NCBI GenBank assembly: GCA_001596155.1
Contig: CP014771.1
Coordinates: 4,154,001 to 4,218,000, forward strand
Source: Hymenobacter psoromatis
Lineage (GTDB): Bacteria > Bacteroidota > Bacteroidia > Cytophagales > Hymenobacteraceae
Direction: 5' to 3'
DNA: 64,000 nt
Numbering within the stretch: position 1 is the stretch's first letter; each line of letters opens with the position of its first letter. The translations under genes and the position numbers were made by a program. Shown here one piece after another: positions 8,176 through 17,348 of the stretch. Under the pieces are notes generated by a model that was not told the origin of the DNA, searched no databases, and saw only the letters and a list, made by a program, of their open reading frames with translations.

Positions 8176-9006
8176 CTAAACCAGTTGCAGATTGAGGCCC
8201 AGCCCAATCATCACTAAAAGCAGTCCGCCCACGATGATGCGGTAGATGCCGAACGCCCGAAAGCCGTACTTCGCCACGAAGCCCACAAACAGCCGAATTG
8301 CCAGCAGCGCCACCACAAAGGCCACCACGTTGCCGAGCACCAGCAGCTTCACCTCCTGCCCCGAGAATAAGTGGCCCAGGTCAACACCCTGACTGTGAGC
8401 TTCTTTGTAATAATCGTACAAGTCCTTGGCCGCCGCCGCCGCCATCGTGGGCATGGCCAGGAAGAACGCAAACTCGGCCGCCGCCCGGCGCGTCAGCTTC
8501 TGCGTGAGGCCGCCGATAATGGTGGCCGCCGAGCGGCTCACGCCCGGCACCACGGCCAGGCACTGAAACCAGCCGATGACAAACGCCTCCTTGTAGCTCG
8601 GGTTCGTGACCGGGTGGCCGCCGTGCTGCGAGTCTTCCTGCGGATAGAGCTTATCAATGAATACCAGCACGATACCGCCCAGCAGCAGCATCACGGCCAC
8701 CGTCGTCACCGACTCCAGCAGGGCGTCGATGTGCTTTTTGAGCAGCAGCCCCACCACCACGATGGGCAGAAAAGCCACCAGCAGTTTCAGGTAAAAATCA
8801 ATATTCTGAAAAAATCGCTTCCAGTACACCACCAGCACCGACAGGATGGCCCCGAGCTGAATCACCACCAAAAAGAGTTTCACAAAAGGGGTAGCCGCGA
8901 TGCCCAGCAGCTTGGAGGCGATAATCATGTGGCCAGTGCTCGATACGGGCAGAAATTCGGTGATTCCTTCCACAATCGCCAGCAGCAGCGCTTGCCAGTA
9001 AGTCAT
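8176..9006 (-). CDS. uppP: Undecaprenyl-diphosphatase
   Basis: An integral inner-membrane phosphatase (BacA/UppP) that dephosphorylates undecaprenyl pyrophosphate so that the lipid carrier can be reused for peptidoglycan and O-antigen synthesis. 276 residues with about eight hydrophobic segments. The two signatures are '[17 protein letters not shown]' near residues 14-30 (Glu-rich motif) and '[14 protein letters not shown]' (PGxSRSxxT). High levels are known to give bacitracin tolerance in other bacteria. It is followed after 1 nt by truB, which suggests translational coupling, and preceded by DUF3098 and ftsX on the same strand. Confidence 0.95.
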   Translation of the reverse strand: MTYWQALLLAIVEGITEFLPVSSTGHMIIASKLLGIAATPFVKLFLVVIQLGAILSVLVVYWKRFFQNIDFYLKLLVAFLPIVVVGLLLKKHIDALLESVTTVAVMLLLGGIVLVFIDKLYPQEDSQHGGHPVTNPSYKEAFVIGWFQCLAVVPGVSRSAATIIGGLTQKLTRRAAAEFAFFLAMPTMAAAAAKDLYDYYKEAHSQGVDLGHLFSGQEVKLLVLGNVVAFVVALLAIRLFVGFVAKYGFRAFGIYRIIVGGLLLVMIGLGLNLQLV

Positions 9007-9042
9007 TTTTGGTGCTTGTTAGTTGTTGATTGTTAAGCGTTT

Positions 9043-9128
9043 GTCATTGCGAGCCTGCGAAGCAATCGCACCAGAACGAAGCCAGCGCCGGTCGTTCTGG
9101 TGCGATTGCTTCGCAGGCTCGCAATGAC
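9043..9128. repeat. Family C inverted repeat (copy 1)
   Basis: Perfect 37-bp arms (9043-9079 and 9092-9128) with a 12-nt spacer. Each arm contains ATTGC...GCAAT. It lies between DUF3098 and uppP. Confidence 0.9.
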
Positions 9129-9145
9129 GGATAACACACTAAAAC

Positions 9146-9493
9146 CTAGCTCGGCCGCTTATACGCCGGCTTGGCCGGGCGGGGGGGGGTAGGGGCCGCC
9201 GTGGGCGCGGCTGCCGGCGCGGCCGGCTTGAGGCCCGCCACGAAGGGCGCGGCGACCACTGGCTCAGCGGCGGGCACTAATTCGCCGGGATTGCTGCGCA
9301 CCATAATGGCCGCAAACTCAATGAGAAAGCCCAAAAAAAGCAAAATCGGCCCCAGCGTGAGTCCCAGAAAGCCCTCGCCATAATCGGCCTTGTCGAGCAT
9401 CATCGTGATGAAGCCCACGGCCAGCACGGCCAAGCCCGCCCACATCAGGCGGTAGTTGCGCGGCCCAAAGGCGAAGCGAATCGTTGGTTGCAT
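9146..9493 (-). CDS. DUF3098 family small membrane protein
   Basis: 115 residues from the ATG at 9493 ('MQPTIRFAFGPRNYRLMW'). A longer frame would extend into an inverted repeat and is rejected. There are two transmembrane helices, at about 15-33 ('LMWAGLAVLAVGFITMMLD') and 42-62 ('GLTLGPILLFLGFLIEF'), followed by a Pro/Ala-rich cytosolic tail ('APAAAPTAAPTPPRPAKP'). The family is found in Bacteroidota next to ftsX and uppP, as here, so a role linked to division or envelope growth is often presumed, but no function is established. Confidence 0.8.
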   Translation of the reverse strand: MQPTIRFAFGPRNYRLMWAGLAVLAVGFITMMLDKADYGEGFLGLTLGPILLFLGFLIEFAAIMVRSNPGELVPAAEPVVAAPFVAGLKPAAPAAAPTAAPTPPRPAKPAYKRPS

Positions 9494-9497
9494 AAGG

Positions 9498-9577
9498 TTC
9501 TGGTTCTTAGTTTTTGGTTCCTGGTTCCTGGTTTCTAGTCTGAACGACAACTAGGAACCAGAAACCAGGAACAAGGA
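9498..9577. repeat. Family F inverted repeat (GGTTCCTGG type)
   Basis: An imperfect inverted repeat built from short words such as TTGGTTCCTGGTTCCTGG and, on the other arm, CCAGAAACCAGGAACAAGG. It fills the whole gap between the DUF3098 start and the ftsX stop. A related, perfect element lies at 19685-19770. Confidence 0.65.
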
Positions 9578-9579
9578 AC

Positions 9580-10464
9580 TCAATAAAGCTCGTCGAGCGA
9601 CACGTTTAAGTATTTATTAACTGCCCAATACGAGCTGAAAAAGCCGATGGCCGTGCCCAGCCCCAGCACCCCCAGCAGCAGCAGGCCAATGAGGTAGTCG
9701 TCGCGCAGCAGGCGCAGCTGCGTGATTTCCAGATACGCATATTGCAGCAGCCCCAGCAGCACCAGCGCGGCCAGCAAGCCGCTGGCCAGGCCCTGCCAGG
9801 TGGCGCGCCGAATAAACGGCTGCCGGATAAAGAACCGCGTTGCGCCCACCAGTTGCATCGACCGGATAAGCAGCCGCTGCGAAAACATGGCTAGCTTAAT
9901 GGTATTGTTAATCAAAATAACCACCACCAGCACCAGCACCGCCGCGAAGCCCAGCAGCAGCAGGCTCACCCGCGCCAGATTTTGGTTAATGCTGGTGAAC
10001 AGGCTCTTCGGATACTGCACCTCAAACACGCCGCGCATCTGGCCCAGGCTGCGGCCCAGCCGGCGCAGGCTGGCCGTGTCGGTGTGGGTGGAGTTTATCT
10101 TAATAGCGTAGGCGTCGCGCAAAGGATTGTCATCCAAAAAGTTATGATAATCCTCGCCGGTGCTTTCGAGTAGTTGGCGGGCACCTTCTTCCTTGCTCAC
10201 GAAGCGCACCTGGGCGCGGCCGTTGCGCACGGCTACATCGGGTTGGTTTTCCAGGTCTTGCTGCAGGCGCAGCAGCTCGGTTTCGGGCAGGTTGCGCTCC
10301 AGGTACACCTGCACCTCCAGGTTTTCGCGCACCGACTCGCCCAGCTTGTGGGCGTGCAGCAGCAGCAGGCCAAACAACCCAATCACCACCAGCGCCAGCG
10401 TCACGCTGAACACCACCAGCAGGGTAGGGTAGGAGCCAAGTTTCTTTTTGCGGGGCCGGGCCAT
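9580..10464 (-). CDS. ftsX: Cell division protein FtsX
   Basis: The permease-like partner of FtsE at the septum, which activates peptidoglycan hydrolases. From the ATG at 10464 ('MARPRKKKLGSYP') the protein has 294 residues. One TM helix at about 16-37 is followed by a periplasmic domain ('VQVYLERNLPETELLRLQQ', 'RFVSKEEGARQLLE'), then three TM helices, with 'LINNTIKLAMFSQRLLIRS' and 'LVGATRFFIRQPF', which are highly typical of FtsX. ftsE is not in the window. A TACCTTTG box ends 7 nt before the ATG, so the transcript may be almost leaderless. The gene heads the ftsX-DUF3098-uppP-truB-ribF series. Confidence 0.95.
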   Translation of the reverse strand: MARPRKKKLGSYPTLLVVFSVTLALVVIGLFGLLLLHAHKLGESVRENLEVQVYLERNLPETELLRLQQDLENQPDVAVRNGRAQVRFVSKEEGARQLLESTGEDYHNFLDDNPLRDAYAIKINSTHTDTASLRRLGRSLGQMRGVFEVQYPKSLFTSINQNLARVSLLLLGFAAVLVLVVVILINNTIKLAMFSQRLLIRSMQLVGATRFFIRQPFIRRATWQGLASGLLAALVLLGLLQYAYLEITQLRLLRDDYLIGLLLLGVLGLGTAIGFFSSYWAVNKYLNVSLDELY

Positions 10465-10471
10465 AGAAGCG

Positions 10472-10479
10472 CAAAGGTA
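10472..10479 (-). promoter_or_regulatory. Putative -7 box (TACCTTTG) for ftsX, nearly leaderless
   Basis: Minus-strand TACCTTTG is followed by CGCTTCT and the ATG. With the usual distance to the transcription start, the 5' leader would be 0-3 nt. Confidence 0.55.
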
Positions 10480-10514
10480 CACGTAGCTTTAATTGGAATA
10501 ACGCGCCTACCACC

Positions 10515-10615
10515 TGTCATTGTGAGCACAGCGAAGCAATCGCACCCGCCCGATACCCGAACGAGTCGTTCTACAATCGTTCTGGTGCGATTGCTTCGCT
10601 GTGCTCGCAATGACA
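10515..10615. repeat. Family C inverted repeat (copy 2)
   Basis: 32-bp arms at 10515-10546 and 10584-10615 with one mismatch (TGTCATTGTGAG against TGTCATTGCGAG). It lies between tamB and ftsX. Confidence 0.85.
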
Positions 10616-10633
10616 AACGACGACCTGCAAATT

Positions 10634-13600
10634 CTACAAAGTCGTCCTTTTGTCCTCGTCCACCGTCAGCACCTCGCGGGCGCGCTGGGTGTCGCGCTGG
10701 CGGCGGCTGGGGTTTTCGCGGCCGAAAAGCTCACTCAGGTTGTTGAATTCTTTGGTATGCAGCAGCGAGATGCCGGCGCGCGGCTGGTTCACGGTGGTCA
10801 CGATGTTGTCGCGCGGGGTGGTTTCGTAGCGCAGCTTTGCCCGGAACTTGCCGTCGGGCCGCAGGAAATATTCGAGGCTGAAATCGCCAATCAGCGACGA
10901 CTGCGTGTAGGGTAGGCCGGTGGCCGGGTTGATGGTCGAGGTGTTGGCCGAGTTGCTGATGCCGCCCTCGCGGGTGAGGCGCAGGCGGCCGTTCAGGAAC
11001 GAGTAGCTGAGGCGCACTTGCAGCGCCTGGAGCTGGTCGGCGGTGAGGCCGTTGATATTGAAGTCGATTTCGAGGTTCTGGTCAATCTGCGAAGTCAGCA
11101 GGCCGAGCTGCGACGAGATAATCTGGCCCAGGCTGTTCTGCACCGCGTTGCCCTGCCCCGTGAGCGAAACGCCGCTGAAATTACTGTTGTTGGTCGGCGA
11201 CAATGTTCTGAAAACCAGCAAGCTGAATACCTGTCGGTTTAGCTCCTGCTCGTCGTTGCGCAGCAGCGCGATGAACGCGGCCAGGTCGTTTTGCAGCGAG
11301 CTGGGCGCGTCGTCAAACTCCAAAGCCAGCTTGATAACCGGCAGCAGCAACGGCCCGGTCAGGTTCATTACGGCCGTGACGGGCACCACCGCGCCGCTCG
11401 TGCCCGCGCCGGTGCTCGACAAAATCGGGGCCAGCGAGGTGCGTTGGGTGTAAGTAGCCGTCACGTTCATCTGGCCATCGAGCGGGTCGCCGTTCCAAGT
11501 AATAATGCCGCCCGGCCGCACCACAAACTCCTTGTTTACCAGTCCTTGCAGCGTGAAATTATACGCCCCGCGCACAATCTCGACCTGCCCATACATGTTA
11601 AAATCGCCCCGCGTGTCGATGTTCAAACGCAGCTGGCCGGTGGCAGTGCCCCGAATCACGTCGCCGGTGGCCTCGTCCAGCAAAATCTCCAGGTAGGCAT
11701 CGGGCGTCACCGTCAGGTTCATGTTCAGCCGGATGCCCGAGAGGTCCACCTTGTCCTGCGCCGCCACCACGGCCGTCCGCCGCGTCTGGCGGCGCAGCAT
11801 CGAGTCGGGCAGGTTGTGGTTCACAAATTTGATGTAGCTGGCCTGCTCCGCCTTGGCCGCGTTATCGAGGGGTAGGGCTAGGCGGGTGCCGGCCTCGGAA
11901 GTGGCCTGCACGTCCACCACCAGGTCGTCGGCGGGGCCGCGCACGGTGGCCGTGCCCGTGGCGTAGGCTGTGCCGAAATACAGGTCATTGTCGCGCCGCG
12001 TGGTGTGCAGCACCTGAAACTTGCGGAAGCTGGCATTCATGCTCAGCACCATGTTCTGAAAGCCCTGGTGCCGGATGAGGCCCGTCACGGTGCCCAGGTT
12101 GCCCTGCTGGTCACGCAGCTGCACATTGTTAAAGCTTATCGAGGTAGTAGTGAAGCTGATGCGGTCGGCAAACTTATACGTTGTGCCCAGGTAGCCGAAG
12201 GTGAAGCGGCCATCCGTGACATCGACCGCGCCGGCCAGGGTAGGGGCACCGAACATGCCGCCGAGCTGCAGCTGGCCCCGCCCGGTGCCGCCCAGGTTTT
12301 GCAGAATGCTCCCCAAAAACGGCTGGGCCAGCACCACCGGCGCGTCGTTCAGCTCGCCGGTCAGGTTGAGTTGCTGCGTCGCGGAGCCAGGCGCCAGGTA
12401 GCCCGTCACCGTCAGTACGCGCTGCTGCTGGCGGGCCACGTCGAGGTTCACGCGCAGCTGGCCGCTGGGGTTGTCCCAGTCGCCGCGCCCCGCCACCTGC
12501 CCGATGGGCGTGCCCTCGTACACGAGCGAATCGACGGCTAGCGTGCTATTGATAGCCAGCTGGTTATACACGCCGCTCACGGCCGCCTGCATGTTTAGCC
12601 GCCCGCCCAGCCGCTGCCCGATAACGGAGGTCAGCGCCGACAAATCGAAGTTGGTCACGTCGAGCTTGAGCGGCGGCTTGCGCGCATCGGGCGAGATAAC
12701 TCCCTGCGCGCTAATGCGTTCGTTGCCGCTGGTGAGCGAGAAGTTCTGAATATCAAATTCCCTACCCCCCCCGCTGATGCGCACCGAGTTATCGGCCGCA
12801 ATCGTGTATTCCTGGTCCAGCAGGTGCAGGCCGCTTTTGCGGAAAATGACTTGCACCGCATTAGGCAAAAACTCCAGCGCCCCGTTGATGGTGGCCCGGT
12901 TGGTGGTGCCCGTCTGCGCCAGCGAGGTCGAAAAATTGATACGCTGCTGGTCCCACACGCCTTCCACCACGAATTTCTCGGTACGGCCCAGCCCTGGCAG
13001 CAGCTGTTGCGCCGAGGTTACGCTGGCCTGCGCCAGCACTTCGGGCTGGTAAGGCAGCTTGGAAGTGGTGAAGTCAAACTCGGTGGCCACCGTATGCACC
13101 GGCCCGTACCAGATGCTGTCAAACTTGCCGCCAAGCTGCAAAATCGACGTTTCGCCCTGCCGGAACGAGCCGTCGAGGTGGCTGTGGTCGGCCAACTGCA
13201 AGTCGGGCATAAACAGGTTCAGCACGGGGTTAAGGTGCTTCATATTCACCTCCAGCTCAATGGCATAGGTGGGCTGATGCACCTGGCGCTTGCGCCGGTA
13301 GTAGTCGGCCGTGGCAGCGGCGTTACTCTCAAAATTGAGCCGGTACTCGTGCCACAGCGTCTGCAAGTCGCGCGAGACCGTGGCAAACTCAAAGGCACCG
13401 TTGGCCACCACATCCACCAGCTCCGAGCGCAGACTCACCGCGCGCTGGCCGCGGCGGCTGCGGGTGCTCAGCACGTCGAGCGTGTCGAGGTCGAGGCGCT
13501 GGCCGCGCAGCGCAAAGTGCGAGCCGCGCAGCTGCACGGTGCCCAGCAGCGAGTCAAGCTGGGTGCCGCGCAGGTTCACGCGGGCCGTAGTGCTCAGGGT

Positions 13601-15244
13601 CAGCGGCACGCTCAACAGGCCCAGCGTGCCCAGGTTGGCGTGGGCCACGTTGGCCAGCACGTCGATGTGCTGGTGCTTGGGGTCGAGGTTGAAATCGCCG
13701 TTGGCGGTGAGGCGCACGGCCGGGTCGGCGGCGGTTACTTTCCCCTTAAAGCCCTGCCCGGCAAAGTCGCCGTCGAGGCTCAGGTTGTGGTAGCGGTAGC
13801 CGGCCAGCCAAATGGCGGGCACCGTCACCACGGCGTGGCCCTTGGCCACGGGCGGCTGAAAGCCGGTCCCCTGCACCTTGCCACTCAGCGTCACGTCGCG
13901 GATAAACGACTCATCACCAATGAATTTGCCCACGTTGAAGGCCGTGCTGCGAATAGTACCTTCATACACGGCGTGGTCAAAGTCGCTCTTGGTTTTCAGG
14001 TTCACGTCGGTCGAAACCGCGCCCAGCGCCGTGTCGAAGTTGGCCTTGCCCACGAAGTCGTTGTAGAAACCCAGGAACTGCCCGTCCAGCTTTATCAACC
14101 CCAGCCGCTGCACTATCTTATTAGCCGAAGGGTCCAGGAAGCGGCGCAAATCGGCGGCATCCACCTGCGAAGGTTTCAGACGCAGGTCAAGGAAGCTTTC
14201 GCGCCAGTGGGGCAGATTGTCAGCGTGAGCGCGGGTAGCAAAAATGTGCGTGCGCTGGCCGTAGCGCAGGTCCAGGTTCTTAATCTGGAAGTCGCGCACG
14301 TAGCCTTTCGCATCGCCCGAGATGAAAACGGAATCTTTCAGCGCCGCTAAATCGGGAGCAAATTTGGCAATGTCGTCGCTATAGAGCCGGGTGCCGCGCA
14401 GTCGGGCTACTACCCGCATCGAGTCATTAAAATCCGAAAAATTGTCGAAGCGCCGGTATTCAAACCGCACGAAATTTTGCAGCACCGAGCGCCCCACCCG
14501 CAGTTTCAGCCCCCCAAACTCCCAGAAGTGCCGCTGAAAAATAATGTGCGCTGTCAGTTCCTGAATGCGCGTGTGCGAGGGCGTGTCCACGAGGCGCAGG
14601 TTCGTCACCTGCACGGCCGTGGTGTCGCCGTGGGTGGTCAGGTTGGAGATGTCGGCGTAGATGCTGTCGGCCCGGATGTGGCCGTAATCGACGCTGCGGC
14701 CGTAGTGCGGCTTGCGGGGCTCATCCACCAAATCACGCACGAAGCTGCCGTTGCGAATCGCCACGTCATGCAGCTGAAAATCAAATGGCTGGGAGGTTGT
14801 GCGAGTCGTGTCGGGCGGCCCGCTCAGCCGCCTGATGGCCGCCAGAAACTGGTCCAAAGTGGTCGAATCGGGCTGCCCCGCCACGGTGCGCAGCACGAAG
14901 CGCGGCTCGGTGAGCGTGAGCGTGCCCACGTGCAGGTGCCGCGGGTCAAATATTGAAAACAGCTTAATGTCCGCATCGGCCCTACCCACCCCAAACAGCT
15001 CGCCGCCGCGCCGGTCCAGCACCCGCACGCCCTCCAGCAGCACGTGCGAAAAGGGCCGCACATCGACGCTGCCAATCGTCACGGACTGGCCCAGTTTCGT
15101 GCTCAGCACGTCGGCAATCTCGTGCGCCACCCGCGTTTGCACGCTCGGCACGCGCAGCGCCAGCAGCGCCCCGCCCACCACCAGCACCAGCACCACGGCC
15201 AGCCCAAGCAAGATTCGGAACAGAATACGAAGGACGCGACGCAC
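10634..15244 (-). CDS. tamB: TamB-like translocation and assembly protein (DUF490)
   Basis: A very large AsmA-like protein anchored in the inner membrane and spanning the periplasm, thought to move phospholipids or help outer-membrane assembly. An N-terminal TM helix ('LLGLAVVLVLVVGGALLAL') is followed by long repetitive beta-rich sequence and ends in the conserved TamB/DUF490 domain ('GQLRLNIDTRGDFNMYGQV', 'GGIITWNGDPLDGQMN', 'LLTSQIDQNLEIDFNING', 'FLRPDGKFRAKLRYE'). An ATG frame opens at 15334, but a CACCTTTG box at 15298-15305 lies inside that extension. I therefore prefer the GTG at 15244 ('VRRVLRILFRILLGL'), giving 1536 residues. No tamA homologue is visible nearby. Confidence 0.88.
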   Translation of the reverse strand: MRRVLRILFRILLGLAVVLVLVVGGALLALRVPSVQTRVAHEIADVLSTKLGQSVTIGSVDVRPFSHVLLEGVRVLDRRGGELFGVGRADADIKLFSIFDPRHLHVGTLTLTEPRFVLRTVAGQPDSTTLDQFLAAIRRLSGPPDTTRTTSQPFDFQLHDVAIRNGSFVRDLVDEPRKPHYGRSVDYGHIRADSIYADISNLTTHGDTTAVQVTNLRLVDTPSHTRIQELTAHIIFQRHFWEFGGLKLRVGRSVLQNFVRFEYRRFDNFSDFNDSMRVVARLRGTRLYSDDIAKFAPDLAALKDSVFISGDAKGYVRDFQIKNLDLRYGQRTHIFATRAHADNLPHWRESFLDLRLKPSQVDAADLRRFLDPSANKIVQRLGLIKLDGQFLGFYNDFVGKANFDTALGAVSTDVNLKTKSDFDHAVYEGTIRSTAFNVGKFIGDESFIRDVTLSGKVQGTGFQPPVAKGHAVVTVPAIWLAGYRYHNLSLDGDFAGQGFKGKVTAADPAVRLTANGDFNLDPKHQHIDVLANVAHANLGTLGLLSVPLTLSTTARVNLRGTQLDSLLGTVQLRGSHFALRGQRLDLDTLDVLSTRSRRGQRAVSLRSELVDVVANGAFEFATVSRDLQTLWHEYRLNFESNAAATADYYRRKRQVHQPTYAIELEVNMKHLNPVLNLFMPDLQLADHSHLDGSFRQGETSILQLGGKFDSIWYGPVHTVATEFDFTTSKLPYQPEVLAQASVTSAQQLLPGLGRTEKFVVEGVWDQQRINFSTSLAQTGTTNRATINGALEFLPNAVQVIFRKSGLHLLDQEYTIAADNSVRISGGGREFDIQNFSLTSGNERISAQGVISPDARKPPLKLDVTNFDLSALTSVIGQRLGGRLNMQAAVSGVYNQLAINSTLAVDSLVYEGTPIGQVAGRGDWDNPSGQLRVNLDVARQQQRVLTVTGYLAPGSATQQLNLTGELNDAPVVLAQPFLGSILQNLGGTGRGQLQLGGMFGAPTLAGAVDVTDGRFTFGYLGTTYKFADRISFTTTSISFNNVQLRDQQGNLGTVTGLIRHQGFQNMVLSMNASFRKFQVLHTTRRDNDLYFGTAYATGTATVRGPADDLVVDVQATSEAGTRLALPLDNAAKAEQASYIKFVNHNLPDSMLRRQTRRTAVVAAQDKVDLSGIRLNMNLTVTPDAYLEILLDEATGDVIRGTATGQLRLNIDTRGDFNMYGQVEIVRGAYNFTLQGLVNKEFVVRPGGIITWNGDPLDGQMNVTATYTQRTSLAPILSSTGAGTSGAVVPVTAVMNLTGPLLLPVIKLALEFDDAPSSLQNDLAAFIALLRNDEQELNRQVFSLLVFRTLSPTNNSNFSGVSLTGQGNAVQNSLGQIISSQLGLLTSQIDQNLEIDFNINGLTADQLQALQVRLSYSFLNGRLRLTREGGISNSANTSTINPATGLPYTQSSLIGDFSLEYFLRPDGKFRAKLRYETTPRDNIVTTVNQPRAGISLLHTKEFNNLSELFGRENPSRRQRDTQRAREVLTVDEDKRTTL

Positions 15245-15297
15245 GAAAAAGGGCGAAAGCAGGTTAAAAAAAACGCCCAGGCGAGCCGGTACTAACG

Positions 15298-15305
15298 CAA
15301 AGGTG
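15298..15305 (-). promoter_or_regulatory. Putative -7 box (CACCTTTG) for tamB
   Basis: Minus-strand CACCTTTG, one base off TAnnTTTG, is 53 nt before the GTG at 15244. It argues against translation starting at 15334. Confidence 0.4.
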
Positions 15306-15445
15306 CAGCTTTTCGCGCGTACCAGTCGGCCCAACGTAGCCCACGGCCCGTGGGTTCGCCCGACCTTTGCGGAGGCTTCGCCAATTGAAAATAAAGAATT
15401 TCAGACCTGATATTCTGCATTAACTCATGTTGTTACAAAATGAGT

Positions 15446-15562
15446 CGCAAAAAAGAACGTCATTCCGAGCTTGCCGAGGAATCTCGTTCGCACCGTTGCG
15501 GTAGTAACCCAATGATGCAAGCAAGATTCCTCGGCAAGCTCGGAATGACGTTCTTTTTTGCG
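15446..15562. repeat. Family A inverted repeat (copy 2)
   Basis: Arms of about 41 bp. The match between arms extends outside the family core into CGCAAAAAAGAACG. It sits in the divergent tamB/tsaD gap. The rest of that gap holds a GACCTTTG box near 15361 on the plus strand but no gene. Confidence 0.88.
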
Positions 15563-15606
15563 GTTCACAACCAATGATTTCTCATTCCGAATTCTAAATT
15601 CAAAAA

Positions 15607-16608
15607 ATGACCCTTCTCGCCATCGAATCGAGCTGCGACGACACCGGCGCGGCGGTGTTCCAAAACGGCCAGCTGCTGAGCAACGTGGTGGCCGGCCAGG
15701 CCGTGCACGAGCAGTATGGGGGGGTAGTGCCCGAGCTGGCCTCGCGCGCGCACCAGCAGCATTTGCTACCCGTCGTCACGGCCGCGCTGCGCCGGGCGGG
15801 CATCACGAAGGATGACCTCGACGCCGTGGCCGTGACCCAGGGGCCGGGCCTGCTTGGCTCCTTATTAGTAGGAAATTTATTTGCCAAGAGCCTGGCGCTG
15901 GCGCTGGGCAAGCCGCTGCTGGCCGTGAACCACATGCGGGCGCACATTCTGGCGCATTTCATCCGCGAGCCCAAGCCGGTTTTCCCGTTTCTGTGCCTCA
16001 CCGTGAGCGGCGGCCACACGCAGCTGGTGGTGGTGCGCGGCGCGGCCGAGATGGAAATTCTGGGCCAGACCATCGACGACGCGGCCGGCGAGGCGTTCGA
16101 CAAAACGGCCAAGCTGCTCGGCCTGCCCTACCCCGGCGGCCCGCGCCTCGACAAGCTGGCCCAAACCGGCAACCCGCGCCGCTTCGACTTTCCGTTGGGC
16201 GCGCTCGATGGCTACAATTTCTCCTTCAGCGGCTTGAAAACATCGGTGCTCTATTTTCTGAAAAAGGAAACCGCCGCCTACCCCCCCTTTATCGCAGAAA
16301 ACCTGGCCGACCTCTGCGCCAGCATCCAGCACACCATCGTGCAAACGCTGCTGCGCCAGCTCAAAAAAGCGGCCCAGGCCACCGGCCTGCGGCAAGTGGC
16401 GCTGGCCGGGGGGGTAGCGGCCAACTCGGGCCTGCGCCAGGGCCTGCAAGCGCTGGCCGAAACCGAAGGTTGGGAAGTATTTATTCCTGACTTCGAATTC
16501 TGCACCGACAACGCGGCGATGGTGGGCCAGGCGGCCATTTTTCAATACGAAGCCGGCGACTTCGCCAGCCAGCTCACTAGCCCTGACCCACGCCTGAAAC
16601 TGACGTAA
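15607..16608 (+). CDS. tsaD: tRNA N6-adenosine threonylcarbamoyltransferase
   Basis: TsaD (Kae1/YgjD) transfers threonylcarbamoyl to A37 of ANN-decoding tRNAs, together with TsaB and TsaE, which are not in this window. 333 residues. It has the ASKHA ATPase fold: 'LAIESSCDDTGAAVF' (phosphate 1), the metal-binding 'NHMRAHILAHF' (HxxxH, about 110-114), 'LTVSGGHTQLVVV', 'LGQTIDDAAGEAFDK', 'NFSFSGLKTSVL' and 'GGVAANSGLR'. The final metal Asp lies in 'FCTDNAAMVG'. The gene is divergent from tamB and followed by smpB on the same strand after an E-family repeat. Confidence 0.96.
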   Translation: MTLLAIESSCDDTGAAVFQNGQLLSNVVAGQAVHEQYGGVVPELASRAHQQHLLPVVTAALRRAGITKDDLDAVAVTQGPGLLGSLLVGNLFAKSLALALGKPLLAVNHMRAHILAHFIREPKPVFPFLCLTVSGGHTQLVVVRGAAEMEILGQTIDDAAGEAFDKTAKLLGLPYPGGPRLDKLAQTGNPRRFDFPLGALDGYNFSFSGLKTSVLYFLKKETAAYPPFIAENLADLCASIQHTIVQTLLRQLKKAAQATGLRQVALAGGVAANSGLRQGLQALAETEGWEVFIPDFEFCTDNAAMVGQAAIFQYEAGDFASQLTSPDPRLKLT

Positions 16609-16611
16609 ACA

Positions 16612-16686
16612 GTGTAAGATAAGCTTTAGCTTGCCGTATCATTGACCAAATAGATGCCAAAACGGCAAGCTGAAGCTTATCCTACA
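16612..16686. repeat. Family E inverted repeat (copy 1)
   Basis: The arms 16612-16637 and 16661-16686 are built on GTAAGATAAGCTTTAGCTTGCCGT-like sequence, with a few mismatches. Each holds the mini-hairpin AAGCT-TT-AGCTT (one arm varies to AAGCT-TC-AGCTT). It starts 3 nt after the tsaD stop codon. Confidence 0.8.
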
Positions 16687-16711
16687 CGCGCAATACCTTT
16701 ACGCCCGCGCC

Positions 16712-16747
16712 GATTAAATCCGCGTAATCTGCAGTAATCTGCGATTT
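16712..16747. repeat. Family G repeat touching the smpB start codon
   Basis: Words AATCC, AATCT and AATCT at about 10-nt spacing end in GCGATTT immediately before the smpB ATG at 16748. A slightly degenerate copy. Confidence 0.6.
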
Positions 16748-17203
16748 ATGAAAGACAAGACCCCCGCCAACGTCAACATCAAAAACCGCCGCGCCAGCCA
16801 TGAATACACCTTCCTGGCCAAGTACGACGCGGGCATGATGCTGCAAGGAACCGAGATAAAGAGCGTGCGCGCCGCCGAAGTCAACCTCCAGGACGGCTAC
16901 TGCACCTTCGACCACAAAGGCGACCTGTGGGTGCACAGCGTGCGCATAGCCCCCTACACGCCAGGTACTTACAACAACCATGACGCCATGCGCGCCCGCA
17001 AGCTGCTGCTCAACAAGCGTGAGCTGCGGCAGCTGGCCGGCAAAATGGATACCGGCCTCACCATCATCCCGTTGCGCCTCTTCGTAACGGACCGCGGCTT
17101 TGCGAAACTCGAAATCGCGCTGGCCCAGGGTAAAAAGCTCTTTGATAAGCGCGAAGACCTCAAGGCCAAAGACCAGAAGCGCGAAATGGAGCGCTTCCGG
17201 TGA
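16748..17203 (+). CDS. smpB: SsrA-binding protein SmpB
   Basis: SmpB binds tmRNA and brings it to stalled ribosomes for trans-translation. 151 residues. Family motifs are 'VNIKNRRASHEYTFLAKYD', 'GMMLQGTEIKSVRAAEVN', 'LWVHSVRIAPYTPG' and the basic C-terminal tail 'DLKAKDQKREMERF', which enters the mRNA channel. It lies 139 nt after tsaD; the gap is filled by an E and a G repeat, the latter ending exactly at the ATG. I looked for the ssrA (tmRNA) gene in the downstream gap and did not see it. Confidence 0.96.
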   Translation: MKDKTPANVNIKNRRASHEYTFLAKYDAGMMLQGTEIKSVRAAEVNLQDGYCTFDHKGDLWVHSVRIAPYTPGTYNNHDAMRARKLLLNKRELRQLAGKMDTGLTIIPLRLFVTDRGFAKLEIALAQGKKLFDKREDLKAKDQKREMERFR

Positions 17204-17221
17204 GGAGAATTAAAATTGTCC

Positions 17222-17312
17222 GTCATTGCGAGCTTGCGAAGCAATCGCACCTAAACGATGGACGAACGGACGCGAACGTGCCGATGCGATTGCTTCGCAA
17301 GCTCGCAATGAC
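17222..17312. repeat. Family C inverted repeat (copy 3)
   Basis: Perfect 28-bp arms (17222-17249 and 17285-17312) with the ATTGC...GCAAT mini-hairpin in each. Confidence 0.9.
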
Positions 17313-17348
17313 AGACGTTTACTTTTCAGGTACGCTAGTTAAAGCTAT

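Noticed and set aside
9494..9550. N-terminal extension of the DUF3098 protein
   Set aside because: It translates the family F inverted repeat; the ATG at 9493 begins the recognisable protein.
12824..14350. A 508-codon plus-strand open frame inside tamB
   Set aside because: It lies antisense to tamB, has no start context, and its His/Gln/Val/Arg-rich composition is typical of shadow frames in GC-rich genes.
15245..15334. Upstream ATG for tamB
   Set aside because: A CACCTTTG promoter-like box falls inside it, and the added residues are not typical; GTG at 15244 gives a normal TM start. I keep some doubt.
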